Shown: in pieces, positions 8,708-15,982 of the stretch
Layout of the letters: every line of letters starts with the position of its first letter
Numbering within the stretch: position 1 is the first letter of the stretch
From: Flavobacteriales bacterium
GTDB taxonomy: Bacteria > Bacteroidota > Bacteroidia > Flavobacteriales_F > PHOS-HE28
Reading direction: 5' to 3'
Assembly (NCBI GenBank): GCA_016704485.1
Contig: JADJAA010000001.1
Coordinates: 310,001 to 374,000, forward strand
Length of the DNA: 64,000 nucleotides
Program-made: the position numbers and the translations under genes
Notes under the pieces: generated by a model
Databases searched by the model: none
Told to the model about the DNA's origin: nothing
The model's input: the letters and a program-made list of their open reading frames with translations, nothing else

Positions 8708-9645
8708 GTGTTGAGCTGCAGTAGTTTCATTGCGATCGTCCTGTCCCGATCCATTTGTGCTTTCAATTCATCCAAGTTACTGAATTGCATATCGCCTCGG
8801 ATGCGATCCTTCAAACGTACGGTTATCGATTCACCATACAGATCCCGGTCCAGATCAAAGATGTACACTTCGATGGATTTCTGGGTCTCCGTTGTTCGGA
8901 TCGTTGGTCGGTCTCCGATGTAGAGCATGCCTACGTGTTGTTCACCGCCCACTTCAACGCCAGTGGTATAGATGCCATCCAAGGGCACCAGTTTATGCTG
9001 ATCGATGGCACCGATATTCGCTGTTGGGTATCCCAAAGTACGCCCGAGTTGATCTCCTTTTACCACAACGCCGCTCAACGGATAATGGTATCCCAACAAT
9101 TCATTGGCAACCTCCACCTTCCCTTCCAGCAATGCGTTCCGCACCTTGGTACTGCTCACACGGACATGGTCGACTTCTTGCGCGGGGATCTCTTCCACAC
9201 GGAAATCATTCATATCACCCAACTGACGTAATAATAAAAGGTCTCCTTCGCGGTTGCGCCCGAACCGGTGATCATACCCTACTACTACACAACGAACACC
9301 GATCTCGCCCACTAGGAACTCGCGGACGTAATCGGTTGCACGCATTCTGGAAAAATCCCGCGAGAACGGAATTACGAGCAAATGCTCCAATCCGGCGGCT
9401 TCCAACAAGGCGATCTTTTCTTCATGCGTACACAGCAGTTTCAGATCATTATCACCCGGAAAAAGAACCATCCTGGGATGTGGATGAAACGTGAAGAGCA
9501 CACTTTCCCCACCCTCGTCCTTTGCGATCGCCGTGAGCCGTTGCAACATGGTGCGGTGGCCGCGATGAACACCATCAAAAGTGCCCGTCGTGAGCACCGG
9601 ACGACGAACTTGCTTGATCGTCTCGAGCGAAGTATGAACGCGCAT
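8704..9645 (-). CDS. ribF: Bifunctional riboflavin kinase / FMN adenylyltransferase
   Basis: Converts riboflavin to FMN and FMN to FAD. At 313 aa it is typical. The N-terminal nucleotidyltransferase has TTGTFDGVHRGH (HxGH) and later RVSSTKVR; the C-terminal flavokinase domain begins around LSGVVVKGDQLGRTLGYPTAN, with GRTLGYPTAN the flavokinase signature. ATG at 9645 is chosen because the conserved domain starts within 20 residues of it; further upstream the frame only adds low-complexity sequence. First gene of a coupled ribF - LRR - pnuC operon. Confidence 0.95.
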   Translation of the reverse strand: MRVHTSLETIKQVRRPVLTTGTFDGVHRGHRTMLQRLTAIAKDEGGESVLFTFHPHPRMVLFPGDNDLKLLCTHEEKIALLEAAGLEHLLVIPFSRDFSRMRATDYVREFLVGEIGVRCVVVGYDHRFGRNREGDLLLLRQLGDMNDFRVEEIPAQEVDHVRVSSTKVRNALLEGKVEVANELLGYHYPLSGVVVKGDQLGRTLGYPTANIGAIDQHKLVPLDGIYTTGVEVGGEQHVGMLYIGDRPTIRTTETQKSIEVYIFDLDRDLYGESITVRLKDRIRGDMQFSNLDELKAQMDRDRTIAMKLLQLNT

Positions 9646-9697
9646 TAGGGCCGTAAATGTCGGGAAAGATGTTGGGGTTCTCATGCACGACCCGTAG

Positions 9698-9997
9698 TTG
9701 TGCTTGTTGGAAGGCTTGATCACCAAGAACGTGGTGGAAAAGGATCCGAATGCTGTGCAAATGCTTCCTAACCCGGCAAACGAAATGGCGACCTTGGTAT
9801 TGACAACGCCGTTGAATGCTTCCGGCTGGTTAGTGTTCTACAACGGCGTAGGGGCAGAGGTAATGACCCTGCGGGTACCGGGCGAACAACAGCGATTCAC
9901 CTTCGGAACGGCTAACTTAGCGCCGGGCATGTACCATTACCGCGTACTTAGCTCCGGCACTCAGCTTGGTGAAGGCAAGTTGAGTATCACGCACTAA
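9698..9997 (+). pseudogene. Orphan T9SS type A sorting domain fragment
   Basis: The frame opens at TTG 9698 just after a TAG and encodes 99 aa that are essentially only a sorting domain: MLPNPANEMATLVL, then a central VFYNGVG segment and a final APGMYHYRVLSSG unit. There is no signal peptide, and the space to ribF is too small for a passenger. It most likely represents the surviving 3' end of a deleted secreted-protein gene. It ends six bases before the next gene, which could preserve transcription. Confidence 0.6.
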
Positions 9998-10003
9998 AAA
10001 CGT

Positions 10004-11515
10004 ATGAGCTTAAGAGCTACCTTGATTGCGATTAACCTACTGTACATCTTTGGTGTGCAGCAGGTTTTCGCACAAGGTGTAAATAACTTTTGGTTGGGTG
10101 GGTATGCGAATTGGTCTGGGACACCTCACGGCGGGGTTAACCTCAATTTCTTAAGCGGTAGTCTTGACAAATCTTATATCATCCGAGAAATTGATTTTTA
10201 CCGGTGCAATACGAATATTTCAGACAATGTAGGTGAAAGGTTAATTTCTAGTAACGGCAGTTTCTTAGGCAATGCAATGGGTGATACACTCATGAATGGG
10301 ACAGGGCTCAGTCCTAGTTTTTACACCGAGCTTTATCCTGAGGGATTGCACATCAATCAAGCAGTTTTGGTTCTGCCGCAGCCCGGTGGTGCAAGTACTT
10401 ATCTGCTTTTTCATAGCACAATTGATGACGGACCGAATTCAGCTGCATCTTTTCTTTATGCAACCACGATAAACATGGAAGGAGATGGTGGTTTAGGAGA
10501 AGTGGTTATTAAAAACGAAGTCGTAATTGAAGATGCCTTGAATCCGGGTAAGATTACGGCAGTCAGACACGCGAATGGTCGCGACTGGTGGGTTTTCTGT
10601 AGAAGAACTAATAGCAATATATTTCAACACCTGTTAGTTACACCCGAAGGGGTAACCGTTGATGGTACCCAGGCCATTGGCATATTTCGCCCCGCAGATG
10701 CCGGCCAAGTTTGTTTTTCACCAGATGGTACCAAGTTCGCGTATTACTGGGGTGTTCAAGATTTAGAGGTTTTCGATTTCGACCGTTGTACTGGTTTGTT
10801 TTCCAATCCGGTTTTCATACCCATCGACGACACGAATGGCGGTGGCGGAGTAGCGTTTTCGCCCAATAGTCGGTTTCTGTATGTGCCATCTGTAGCAGAT
10901 GTATACCAGTTCGATACGGAGGCCGCCGATATTGAGGCATCTATGGTAATTGTCGCTACGTGGGACGGGTTTTATTCACCATCCGAACCGTTTGCTACAG
11001 CGTTTAGTATTGCCCAACTTGCACCAGACGGCAAAATCTACATCGGCACCGGCAATTCCACCTTTCACCTGCACGTAATTCATAATCCCGACCAACCCGG
11101 TTTGGCATGCAACTTAGAGCAACACGGCGTGGAGTTAGATAGGTGGTACAGCAACTCCTTACCCAACCACCCCAACTACCACTTAGGCCCCATAGATGGG
11201 AGTGTGTGTGATAGCTTGGGGATCAACGTTGGCGTTGTCCCCCCTCTCCACCGGAGAGGGGAAGGGGGTGAGGTGGGCGTGCGCGCCCATCCCAACCCAA
11301 GCACCGGGCAGTTCACCATCAGTTATGCGGCAAATTCAGAAGTAGGTTCTTTGGAGGTAATTGATGCAGCGGGCCGCGTGGTCTTGCAAGAGCGCATACC
11401 GCAATGGAGCACCATTCATAACTTCGATATCAGTGATCAAGAACACGGTGCATACACAGCCACAATACGCTGGGGCGTTACAAAACTGTCAACGTACTTA
11501 ACTGTTTTACGATGA
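10004..11515 (+). CDS. Secreted WD40/propeller-like protein with T9SS sorting domain
   Basis: A 503-aa protein. Signal peptide (MSLRATLIAINLLYIFGVQQ, cleavage near FAQG), a propeller-like body with CFSPDGTKFAYYWG and AFSPNSRFLYVPS blades and QLAPDGKIYIGTG, and a C-terminal sorting domain from about residue 427 (HPNPSTGQFTISY). A palindromic repeat (11238-11276) is read through in frame just before the sorting domain, adding PPLHRRGEGGEVG. The gene is more A+T-rich than its neighbours in its first half. Homologues of this layout are common in Bacteroidota surface proteomes; the ligand is unknown. It overlaps the next gene by four bases. Confidence 0.82.
   Translation: MSLRATLIAINLLYIFGVQQVFAQGVNNFWLGGYANWSGTPHGGVNLNFLSGSLDKSYIIREIDFYRCNTNISDNVGERLISSNGSFLGNAMGDTLMNGTGLSPSFYTELYPEGLHINQAVLVLPQPGGASTYLLFHSTIDDGPNSAASFLYATTINMEGDGGLGEVVIKNEVVIEDALNPGKITAVRHANGRDWWVFCRRTNSNIFQHLLVTPEGVTVDGTQAIGIFRPADAGQVCFSPDGTKFAYYWGVQDLEVFDFDRCTGLFSNPVFIPIDDTNGGGGVAFSPNSRFLYVPSVADVYQFDTEAADIEASMVIVATWDGFYSPSEPFATAFSIAQLAPDGKIYIGTGNSTFHLHVIHNPDQPGLACNLEQHGVELDRWYSNSLPNHPNYHLGPIDGSVCDSLGINVGVVPPLHRRGEGGEVGVRAHPNPSTGQFTISYAANSEVGSLEVIDAAGRVVLQERIPQWSTIHNFDISDQEHGAYTATIRWGVTKLSTYLTVLR
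11238..11276. repeat. Palindromic repeat, family A (CCCCTCTCC/GGAGAGGGG)
   Basis: Arms cccctctcc (11241-11249) and ggagagggg (11253-11261) with a 3-base loop, followed by gaagggggtgaggt. A related element lies between atpD and atpC at 14171-14226 in the opposite orientation. Here it is inside an open reading frame and keeps the frame. Confidence 0.8.
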
Positions 11516-11823
11516 GGTTGATCACATTCTTTTTCGTGCTTTTGTTTCCGTTGTTCTTGTGTGCGCAGCAAAAGGAGAGCGACTCCGCTAGGCTTCTCGA
11601 CTCCGCTCGAAGACCTAGTGGAGTCGAGAAGCCAAATGCACTCACCATGCAGGTGATCATGGCGCAGCGCCCTGCGACCATTCCAGAAGCGCAATGGAAG
11701 GAAATGATGCTGAAGCCCGTCAACTATTCGCTCTATCCCATAAAGATTTCGCAAGCGCTTGTAGATACAATTGATGCTACGCAGTTGGATATGCGGTATC
11801 AGTATGTTTTTGTTGGGGAGTAG
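11512..11823 (+). CDS. Small secreted protein of unknown function, with repeat inside the gene
   Basis: A 103-aa protein with a strong signal peptide (MRLITFFFVLLFPLFLCAQQ). Residues about 24-42 are encoded by palindromic repeat B and read SARLLDSARRPSGVEKP. The remaining part contains MAQRPATIPEAQWKEMM and DMRYQYVFVGE. I recognise no domain. Its ATG overlaps the TGA of the preceding gene, so the two are probably co-translated. The repeat-derived linker suggests a tolerant region after the signal peptide. Confidence 0.6.
   Translation: MRLITFFFVLLFPLFLCAQQKESDSARLLDSARRPSGVEKPNALTMQVIMAQRPATIPEAQWKEMMLKPVNYSLYPIKISQALVDTIDATQLDMRYQYVFVGE
11582..11633. repeat. Palindromic repeat, family B (TTCTCGACTCCGCTCGAAG)
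   Basis: Perfect 14-base arms ggcttctcgactcc (11591-11604) and ggagtcgagaagcc (11620-11633). An alternative pairing, actccgctagg with cctagtggagt, gives a competing hairpin. The core ttctcgactNcgctcgaa recurs at 14189-14206 inside another repeat. Confidence 0.8.
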
Positions 11824-11840
11824 CGCCGAACTTTATTTTT

Positions 11841-12137
11841 TCACTTTGGCTTTCCCCATTTTGCCGGATTACGTTTGCCATGGAAAATACTGAAGATGGT
11901 GACCGTTCCTTTTTGATAACCATAGATCACCAAGTAAGGAAAGTGTACAAGAGTGATCTTGCGATAGTGGGACCGCCACTTGGGATTTGCACTCGGATGG
12001 TCCACTACGAAAGTGACATATTCGTCCAACTCGCTCAGGAATCGTTCCCCTGTCCCGCTGGATAAGGCCTCGTACTGATCATAAATTAGTTGAAGATCCC
12101 GAATGGCAGCTCCACGCCACACCAGCGTTGACGTCAT
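11841..12137 (-). CDS. RelE/ParE-family toxin
   Basis: A 98-aa protein with the small alpha/beta toxin fold pattern: two N-terminal helices (RGAAIRDLQLIYDQYEAL), HYRKITLVHFPYLVIYGY strands, and a C-terminal VTIFSIFHGKRNPAKW, a signature of this superfamily. Members usually cleave mRNA at the ribosome or poison gyrase; which applies here is not visible. ATG at 12137 overlaps the antitoxin stop (12134-12137), arguing against longer starts up to 12185. Forms a type II toxin-antitoxin pair with the 12134 gene. Confidence 0.82.
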   Translation of the reverse strand: MTSTLVWRGAAIRDLQLIYDQYEALSSGTGERFLSELDEYVTFVVDHPSANPKWRSHYRKITLVHFPYLVIYGYQKGTVTIFSIFHGKRNPAKWGKPK

Positions 12138-12379
12138 GCGTCCTTGCCTTTGCCCGCACGGATCATCGCCTTTGTTTCTTCCCACGTATAGCTCTTCCCC
12201 TCACCGCGCTTGTATTCTTCGTAGCGCTCCTGAACTATGCTATACTGCTCGTCGGTGACCTCTTCTTGGTCAACATCCGTTTCCTGCTTGAAAAGTGATG
12301 CGATCTTATTCAAAAGACCTTTATCCTTGGTCATGAGCAAGCGCTCGATCAGTTGAAGTTTAAGCGTATCTGTTGTCAT
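12134..12379 (-). CDS. Antitoxin of the RelE/ParE-like pair
   Basis: An acidic 81-aa protein upstream of and overlapping the toxin gene. It has an N-terminal helical segment (LKLQLIERLLMTKD), an acidic middle (QETDVDQEEVTDEQ) and a C-terminal YTWEETKAMIRAG tail that resembles toxin-wrapping segments of addiction-module antitoxins. Assignment rests on gene order, size and overlap; I cannot name the DNA-binding fold. Confidence 0.72.
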   Translation of the reverse strand: MTTDTLKLQLIERLLMTKDKGLLNKIASLFKQETDVDQEEVTDEQYSIVQERYEEYKRGEGKSYTWEETKAMIRAGKGKDA

Positions 12380-12605
12380 GGCAAATGGTCCAGAGCAAAT
12401 ATAAACCAGAAACGCTATGCCGTCCTTTTGATCTATTCGTCCAGAAGTTCAAGACCAGAACTTCCCTAGTTGATGAAGGCATTTTTGGGTAACCACTATG
12501 ATGGGTCAGAAACGGAACTGAACTACCGTTCAAGGTACGAAGCGGAACTGCCCTAGTTATCAACGACCGTTCATATTCTCCTTTTGTTCGATCACCCTAT
12601 TCTCT

Positions 12606-12613
12606 TACCTTCG
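12606..12613 (+). promoter_or_regulatory. Probable -7 box (TACCTTCG) of atpD
   Basis: TAnnTTCG match 46 bases before the atpD ATG. The remaining upstream space (12380-12600) holds no gene; two short similar stretches, gaacttccctagtt and gaactgccctagtt, are present but unexplained. Confidence 0.45.
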
Positions 12614-12659
12614 CGCTCGCAAATAAGGGCAAAATGCCTTTTAATCGCATAAAACACTC

Positions 12660-14168
12660 ATGTCCAAGCAGATAGGAAAGGTCGTTCAGGTCATCGGACC
12701 CGTTGTCGACGTTCGCTTTGAGGCCGGTAAGGACCTCCCAAACATCTATGATGCACTGCACGTAACGCGCCCTGATGGGTCGTTGCTCGTGCTCGAAGTT
12801 CAGCAGCTGACCGGTGAAGACACCGTGCGTTCCATCTCCATGGAATCTACGGATGGTCTTGCGCGTGGCACTGAGGTTCTTGGTCAAGGGAAGCCGATCA
12901 GCATGCCGGTCGGTGATGAAGTGAAAGGCCGTTTGTTCAATGTGGTCGGCGCGCCGATCGACGGTATGAAGGAAATTGCTTCCGGTCAGAGCTATCCGAT
13001 CCACCGCAATCCACCAAAATTCGAAGACCTTACTACCAGTGCGGAGATCCTCTTCACCGGTATTAAAGTTATCGACCTGATCGAACCTTACGCGAAAGGT
13101 GGTAAGATCGGATTGTTCGGTGGTGCTGGTGTAGGTAAGACCGTATTGATCCAGGAATTGATCAATAACATCGCCAAAGGTTACAGCGGTTACAGCGTAT
13201 TCGCCGGTGTTGGTGAGCGTACCCGCGAAGGAAATGACCTGCTGCGTGAGATGATCGAAAGCGGTATCATCAAGTACGGCAAGGATTTCGTGCATAGCAT
13301 GGAAGAAGGCGGCTGGGACCTGAGCAAGGTTGATTACGAGCAGTTGAAGACATCACAGGCCACCTTCGTTTTCGGACAGATGAACGAGCCTCCTGGAGCA
13401 CGTGCTCGTGTGGCATTGAGCGGACTCACACTCGCTGAATATTTCCGTGATGGAGATGAGGAAAGCGGTGGACGTGACATTCTTTTCTTCGTGGATAACA
13501 TCTTCCGCTTTACACAGGCCGGTTCTGAAGTAAGTGCGTTGCTTGGTCGTATGCCGAGCGCCGTTGGTTACCAGCCTACGTTGGCCACCGAAATGGGTGC
13601 CATGCAAGAGCGGATCACTTCCACTAAGCGTGGTTCCATCACCTCCGTACAGGCCGTTTACGTTCCTGCGGATGACTTGACCGATCCTGCACCTGCTACC
13701 ACATTCGCTCACTTGGATGCGACCACGGTATTGAGCCGTAAGATCGCTGAGCTAGGTATCTACCCTTCGGTGGACCCTCTGGATAGCACAAGCCGTATCC
13801 TCACACCACAGATCGTTGGCGATGAGCATTACAACTGCGCCCAGCGCGTTAAGGAGTTGTTGCAGCACTACAAGGAATTGCAGGACATCATCGCGATCCT
13901 TGGAATGGACGAGTTGAGCGAGGACGACAAACTGAGCGTATTGCGTGCACGTAAGGTGCAACGTTTCTTGAGCCAGCCTTTCTTCGTGGCAGAGCAGTTC
14001 ACGGGTCTACCCGGTGTAATGGTTCCGATCGAAGAGACCATCAAAGGGTTCACCATGATCATGGACGGTGAGCTTGATGAATACCCGGAGAGCGCGTTCA
14101 ACCTGAAGGGCAATATCGAAGCGGTGATCACTGCCGGTAAGAAACTGATGGCCGACGCTGCTAAATAG
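12660..14168 (+). CDS. atpD: F1 ATP synthase beta subunit
   Basis: Catalytic beta subunit of the F1 sector, 502 aa. Walker A GGAGVGKTVL near residue 157, GERTREG, Walker B ILFFVDNIFRF, the QPTLATEMG and SITSVQAVYVPADDLTDPAP segments, and the C-terminal LSVLRARKVQRFLSQPFFVAE are all present. In Bacteroidota atpD and atpC are often separate from the rest of the ATP synthase operon, as here. A 74-base gap with a nested repeat separates it from atpC. Confidence 0.98.
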   Translation: MSKQIGKVVQVIGPVVDVRFEAGKDLPNIYDALHVTRPDGSLLVLEVQQLTGEDTVRSISMESTDGLARGTEVLGQGKPISMPVGDEVKGRLFNVVGAPIDGMKEIASGQSYPIHRNPPKFEDLTTSAEILFTGIKVIDLIEPYAKGGKIGLFGGAGVGKTVLIQELINNIAKGYSGYSVFAGVGERTREGNDLLREMIESGIIKYGKDFVHSMEEGGWDLSKVDYEQLKTSQATFVFGQMNEPPGARARVALSGLTLAEYFRDGDEESGGRDILFFVDNIFRFTQAGSEVSALLGRMPSAVGYQPTLATEMGAMQERITSTKRGSITSVQAVYVPADDLTDPAPATTFAHLDATTVLSRKIAELGIYPSVDPLDSTSRILTPQIVGDEHYNCAQRVKELLQHYKELQDIIAILGMDELSEDDKLSVLRARKVQRFLSQPFFVAEQFTGLPGVMVPIEETIKGFTMIMDGELDEYPESAFNLKGNIEAVITAGKKLMADAAK

Positions 14169-14170
14169 AG

Positions 14171-14226
14171 CCTCACCCCTGCCCCTCGTTCTCGACTGCG
14201 CTCGAACAGCGCCCAAGGAGAGGGGT
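14171..14226. repeat. Nested palindromic repeat: family B inside family A
   Basis: The outer arms are cctcacccctgcccctc and ggagagggg, corresponding to family A (11238-11276) in reverse orientation. In place of the small loop sits gttctcgactgcgctcgaac (14188-14207), the family B core, plus agcgcccaa. The element lies in the transcribed space between atpD and atpC. Confidence 0.75.
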
Positions 14227-14242
14227 TACTGACGAACTGAAC

Positions 14243-14479
14243 ATGAAAGTAGAGATCATCACTCCGGATAAGGAACTCTTCAAAGGAGAAGCCATCAGCG
14301 TAACCGTACCCGGTGTGGATGGAAGCATGGGATTCATGAACAACCACGCCCCTTTGATCACCGTACTAAAGGCCGGAGATGTAAAAGTGAAATTGGCAAA
14401 TGGTCAAGTGGATGTTTATCCTGTGCTGAATGGTGTTGTGGAAGTGAGCAACAACACCGTGCTCGTGTTGGCCGAGTGA
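14243..14479 (+). CDS. atpC: F1 ATP synthase epsilon subunit, short form
   Basis: A 78-aa protein consisting only of the N-terminal beta-sandwich domain: MKVEIITPDKELFKGEA, VPGVDGSMGFMNNHAPLITVL and a GVVEVSNNTVLVLAE end. The C-terminal helical hairpin found in E. coli epsilon, which inhibits the enzyme, is absent, as is common in Bacteroidota. Follows atpD and is followed by a terminator. Confidence 0.95.
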   Translation: MKVEIITPDKELFKGEAISVTVPGVDGSMGFMNNHAPLITVLKAGDVKVKLANGQVDVYPVLNGVVEVSNNTVLVLAE

Positions 14480-14503
14480 TCATTGATCATTACAGAACGA
14501 TAT

Positions 14504-14537
14504 AAAAAAGGGCTGTCCGATGGATGGCCCTTTTTCG
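14504..14537 (+). terminator. Intrinsic terminator after atpC
   Basis: aaaaaagggc and gccctttttc flank a 12-base loop (tgtccgatggat), giving a short G+C stem with a T-run. Confidence 0.75.
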
Positions 14538-14595
14538 TTCAATGCGATCGTTATAACTAGAATTTTACGGACGTTCCACAACCGCCCGACGAGGC

Positions 14596-14603
14596 TATCT
14601 TCG
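14596..14603 (+). promoter_or_regulatory. Probable -7 box (TATCTTCG) of the ABC exporter operon
   Basis: TAnnTTCG match 17 bases before the ATPase ATG at 14621, just after the atpC terminator. Confidence 0.5.
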
Positions 14604-14620
14604 CCGCTAATTGGTCCTTC

Positions 14621-15562
14621 ATGCTCCACCTCGAGAACATCGTAAAACGTTTTGGTGACTACACCGCGCTCAGTGGTATTACCATGGACGTACCAACCGG
14701 GAAAGTCTTCGGGCTACTTGGCCCCAATGGTGCCGGTAAGACCACATTGATCAGGATCATTACGCGAATTACCGGTCCTGATGAAGGCCGGATACTTTTC
14801 GATGGAAGGCCCATGGTGGCTGCTGATGTAGCACAAATGGGCTACCTCCCGGAGGAACGCGGCCTGTACAAAAAAATGAAGGTCGGTGAGCAGGCCATGT
14901 ACCTGGCTCAGTTGAAGGGAATGCCGAAGGCGGAAGCGCGGAAACGCTTAACTGCTTGGTTCGAGCGTTGGGAGATGGATGGTTGGTGGAACAAGAAAGT
15001 GGAGGAGCTTAGCAAGGGCATGGCGCAGAAGGTCCAGTTCATCACCACGGTCATGCATGAACCGAAATTGCTGATCCTCGATGAACCCTTCAGCGGATTC
15101 GACCCGATAAATGCGGAGTTGATCCGTAGTGAGATCTTGCGACTTCGCGATGAGGGGATCACCATCATGCTGAGCACGCATGGAATGGGCAGCGTTGAAG
15201 AGTTGTGCGATAACATCGGATTGATCGATCGTTCCAAATTGATGTTGGAAGGAAGTGTTGGAGAGATCCGCAAACGCTTCAGTACGAATACCTACCGCAT
15301 CGACTTCAAAGGGACGAAGGTCGTGCTGGCCAATGCACTTTCATTCACCGGTGAATTGATCGATGCTACGGAACATGGCGAGAACGCTACAGCGCGTGTA
15401 AGACTTGGTAAGGGCAGTACGGTTAACGATGTGTTGCGTCAGTTATTACCAGCTGTGGAAGTGCACGGGGTGCACGAGGAAATACCTCGGATGCACGACA
15501 TTTTCATACGGGTCGTTAGTGAGCGGGATCCTTCGGTAGTAACACCGGGCATGACAGAGTAG
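14621..15562 (+). CDS. ABC transporter ATP-binding protein (NatA-like)
   Basis: A 313-aa ATPase with Walker A GPNGAGKTT (residues ~37-45), Q-loop region MGYLPEERGLYKKM, signature LSKGMAQK, Walker B LLILDEPFSGFD and switch histidine in STHGMG. The PEERGLY motif and long C-terminal domain are typical of ATPases paired with NatB-type ABC-2 permeases. The TAG stop touches the ATG of the next gene; the three genes to 17299 form one operon. Substrate unknown; sodium extrusion is known for the B. subtilis prototype only. Confidence 0.93.
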   Translation: MLHLENIVKRFGDYTALSGITMDVPTGKVFGLLGPNGAGKTTLIRIITRITGPDEGRILFDGRPMVAADVAQMGYLPEERGLYKKMKVGEQAMYLAQLKGMPKAEARKRLTAWFERWEMDGWWNKKVEELSKGMAQKVQFITTVMHEPKLLILDEPFSGFDPINAELIRSEILRLRDEGITIMLSTHGMGSVEELCDNIGLIDRSKLMLEGSVGEIRKRFSTNTYRIDFKGTKVVLANALSFTGELIDATEHGENATARVRLGKGSTVNDVLRQLLPAVEVHGVHEEIPRMHDIFIRVVSERDPSVVTPGMTE

Positions 15563-15982
15563 ATGATTACACGATCTATGGAACGAACGCATTTCTCCTT
15601 GATGGTTTTTCTGTTCGCAGTATGCTCATTTGGCTGCGGCGGAAAAGCAATCACCACCATCCTGGTCGATGATGAATCTACCCTGTTCGCCTCTGCGCTG
15701 CATGATGTACAGCCCATCAAATTCATTACCGCGGATCGGCATGTGACCACCGAAGCGTTCGAGGAAGATACAATGGATCTGCTCCTGCGCATTCCAAGTG
15801 ATATTCTCACCAGCAGCAATGTGGAACTGGTTTTTAAGGAGATCCCGTCAAGAGAATTAAGAGATCTCCTTAATGCTGAAATAGACCGCGTCGCTAAGAC
15901 ACAACGAAAAGGATCCACTACCCCGGCTCCTAAGATCCTGGTGCGCATGCACGATCTGGAAACCATTGAACTTCATCAGTAA
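15563..15982 (+). CDS. Stand-alone lipoprotein resembling the NatB extracytoplasmic domain
   Basis: A 139-aa protein with a signal peptide and a Cys-Gly-Gly after it (SFGCGGK, imperfect lipobox). Its body resembles residues about 50-135 of the adjacent permease in the same order: ILVDDESTLFASALHD versus VLVIDPNQVIATKLTD, PIKFITAD versus NISFFVDH, LLLRIPSDI versus VMVRFTDEI, VELVFKEIPSRELRDLLNAEI versus MIYYKELPNLAVQRTVSNEL. It lacks all permease membrane segments. It sits between ATPase and permease with no spacing on either side, so it is surely co-translated. I infer a periplasmic accessory that mimics or pairs with the permease's loop domain; no function is known to me. Confidence 0.7.
   Translation: MITRSMERTHFSLMVFLFAVCSFGCGGKAITTILVDDESTLFASALHDVQPIKFITADRHVTTEAFEEDTMDLLLRIPSDILTSSNVELVFKEIPSRELRDLLNAEIDRVAKTQRKGSTTPAPKILVRMHDLETIELHQ

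Noticed and set aside
12454..12560. Possible insertion-sequence remnant suggested by two gaactNccctagtt stretches
   Set aside because: The stretches are short, in direct orientation, without inverted ends or transposase remains.
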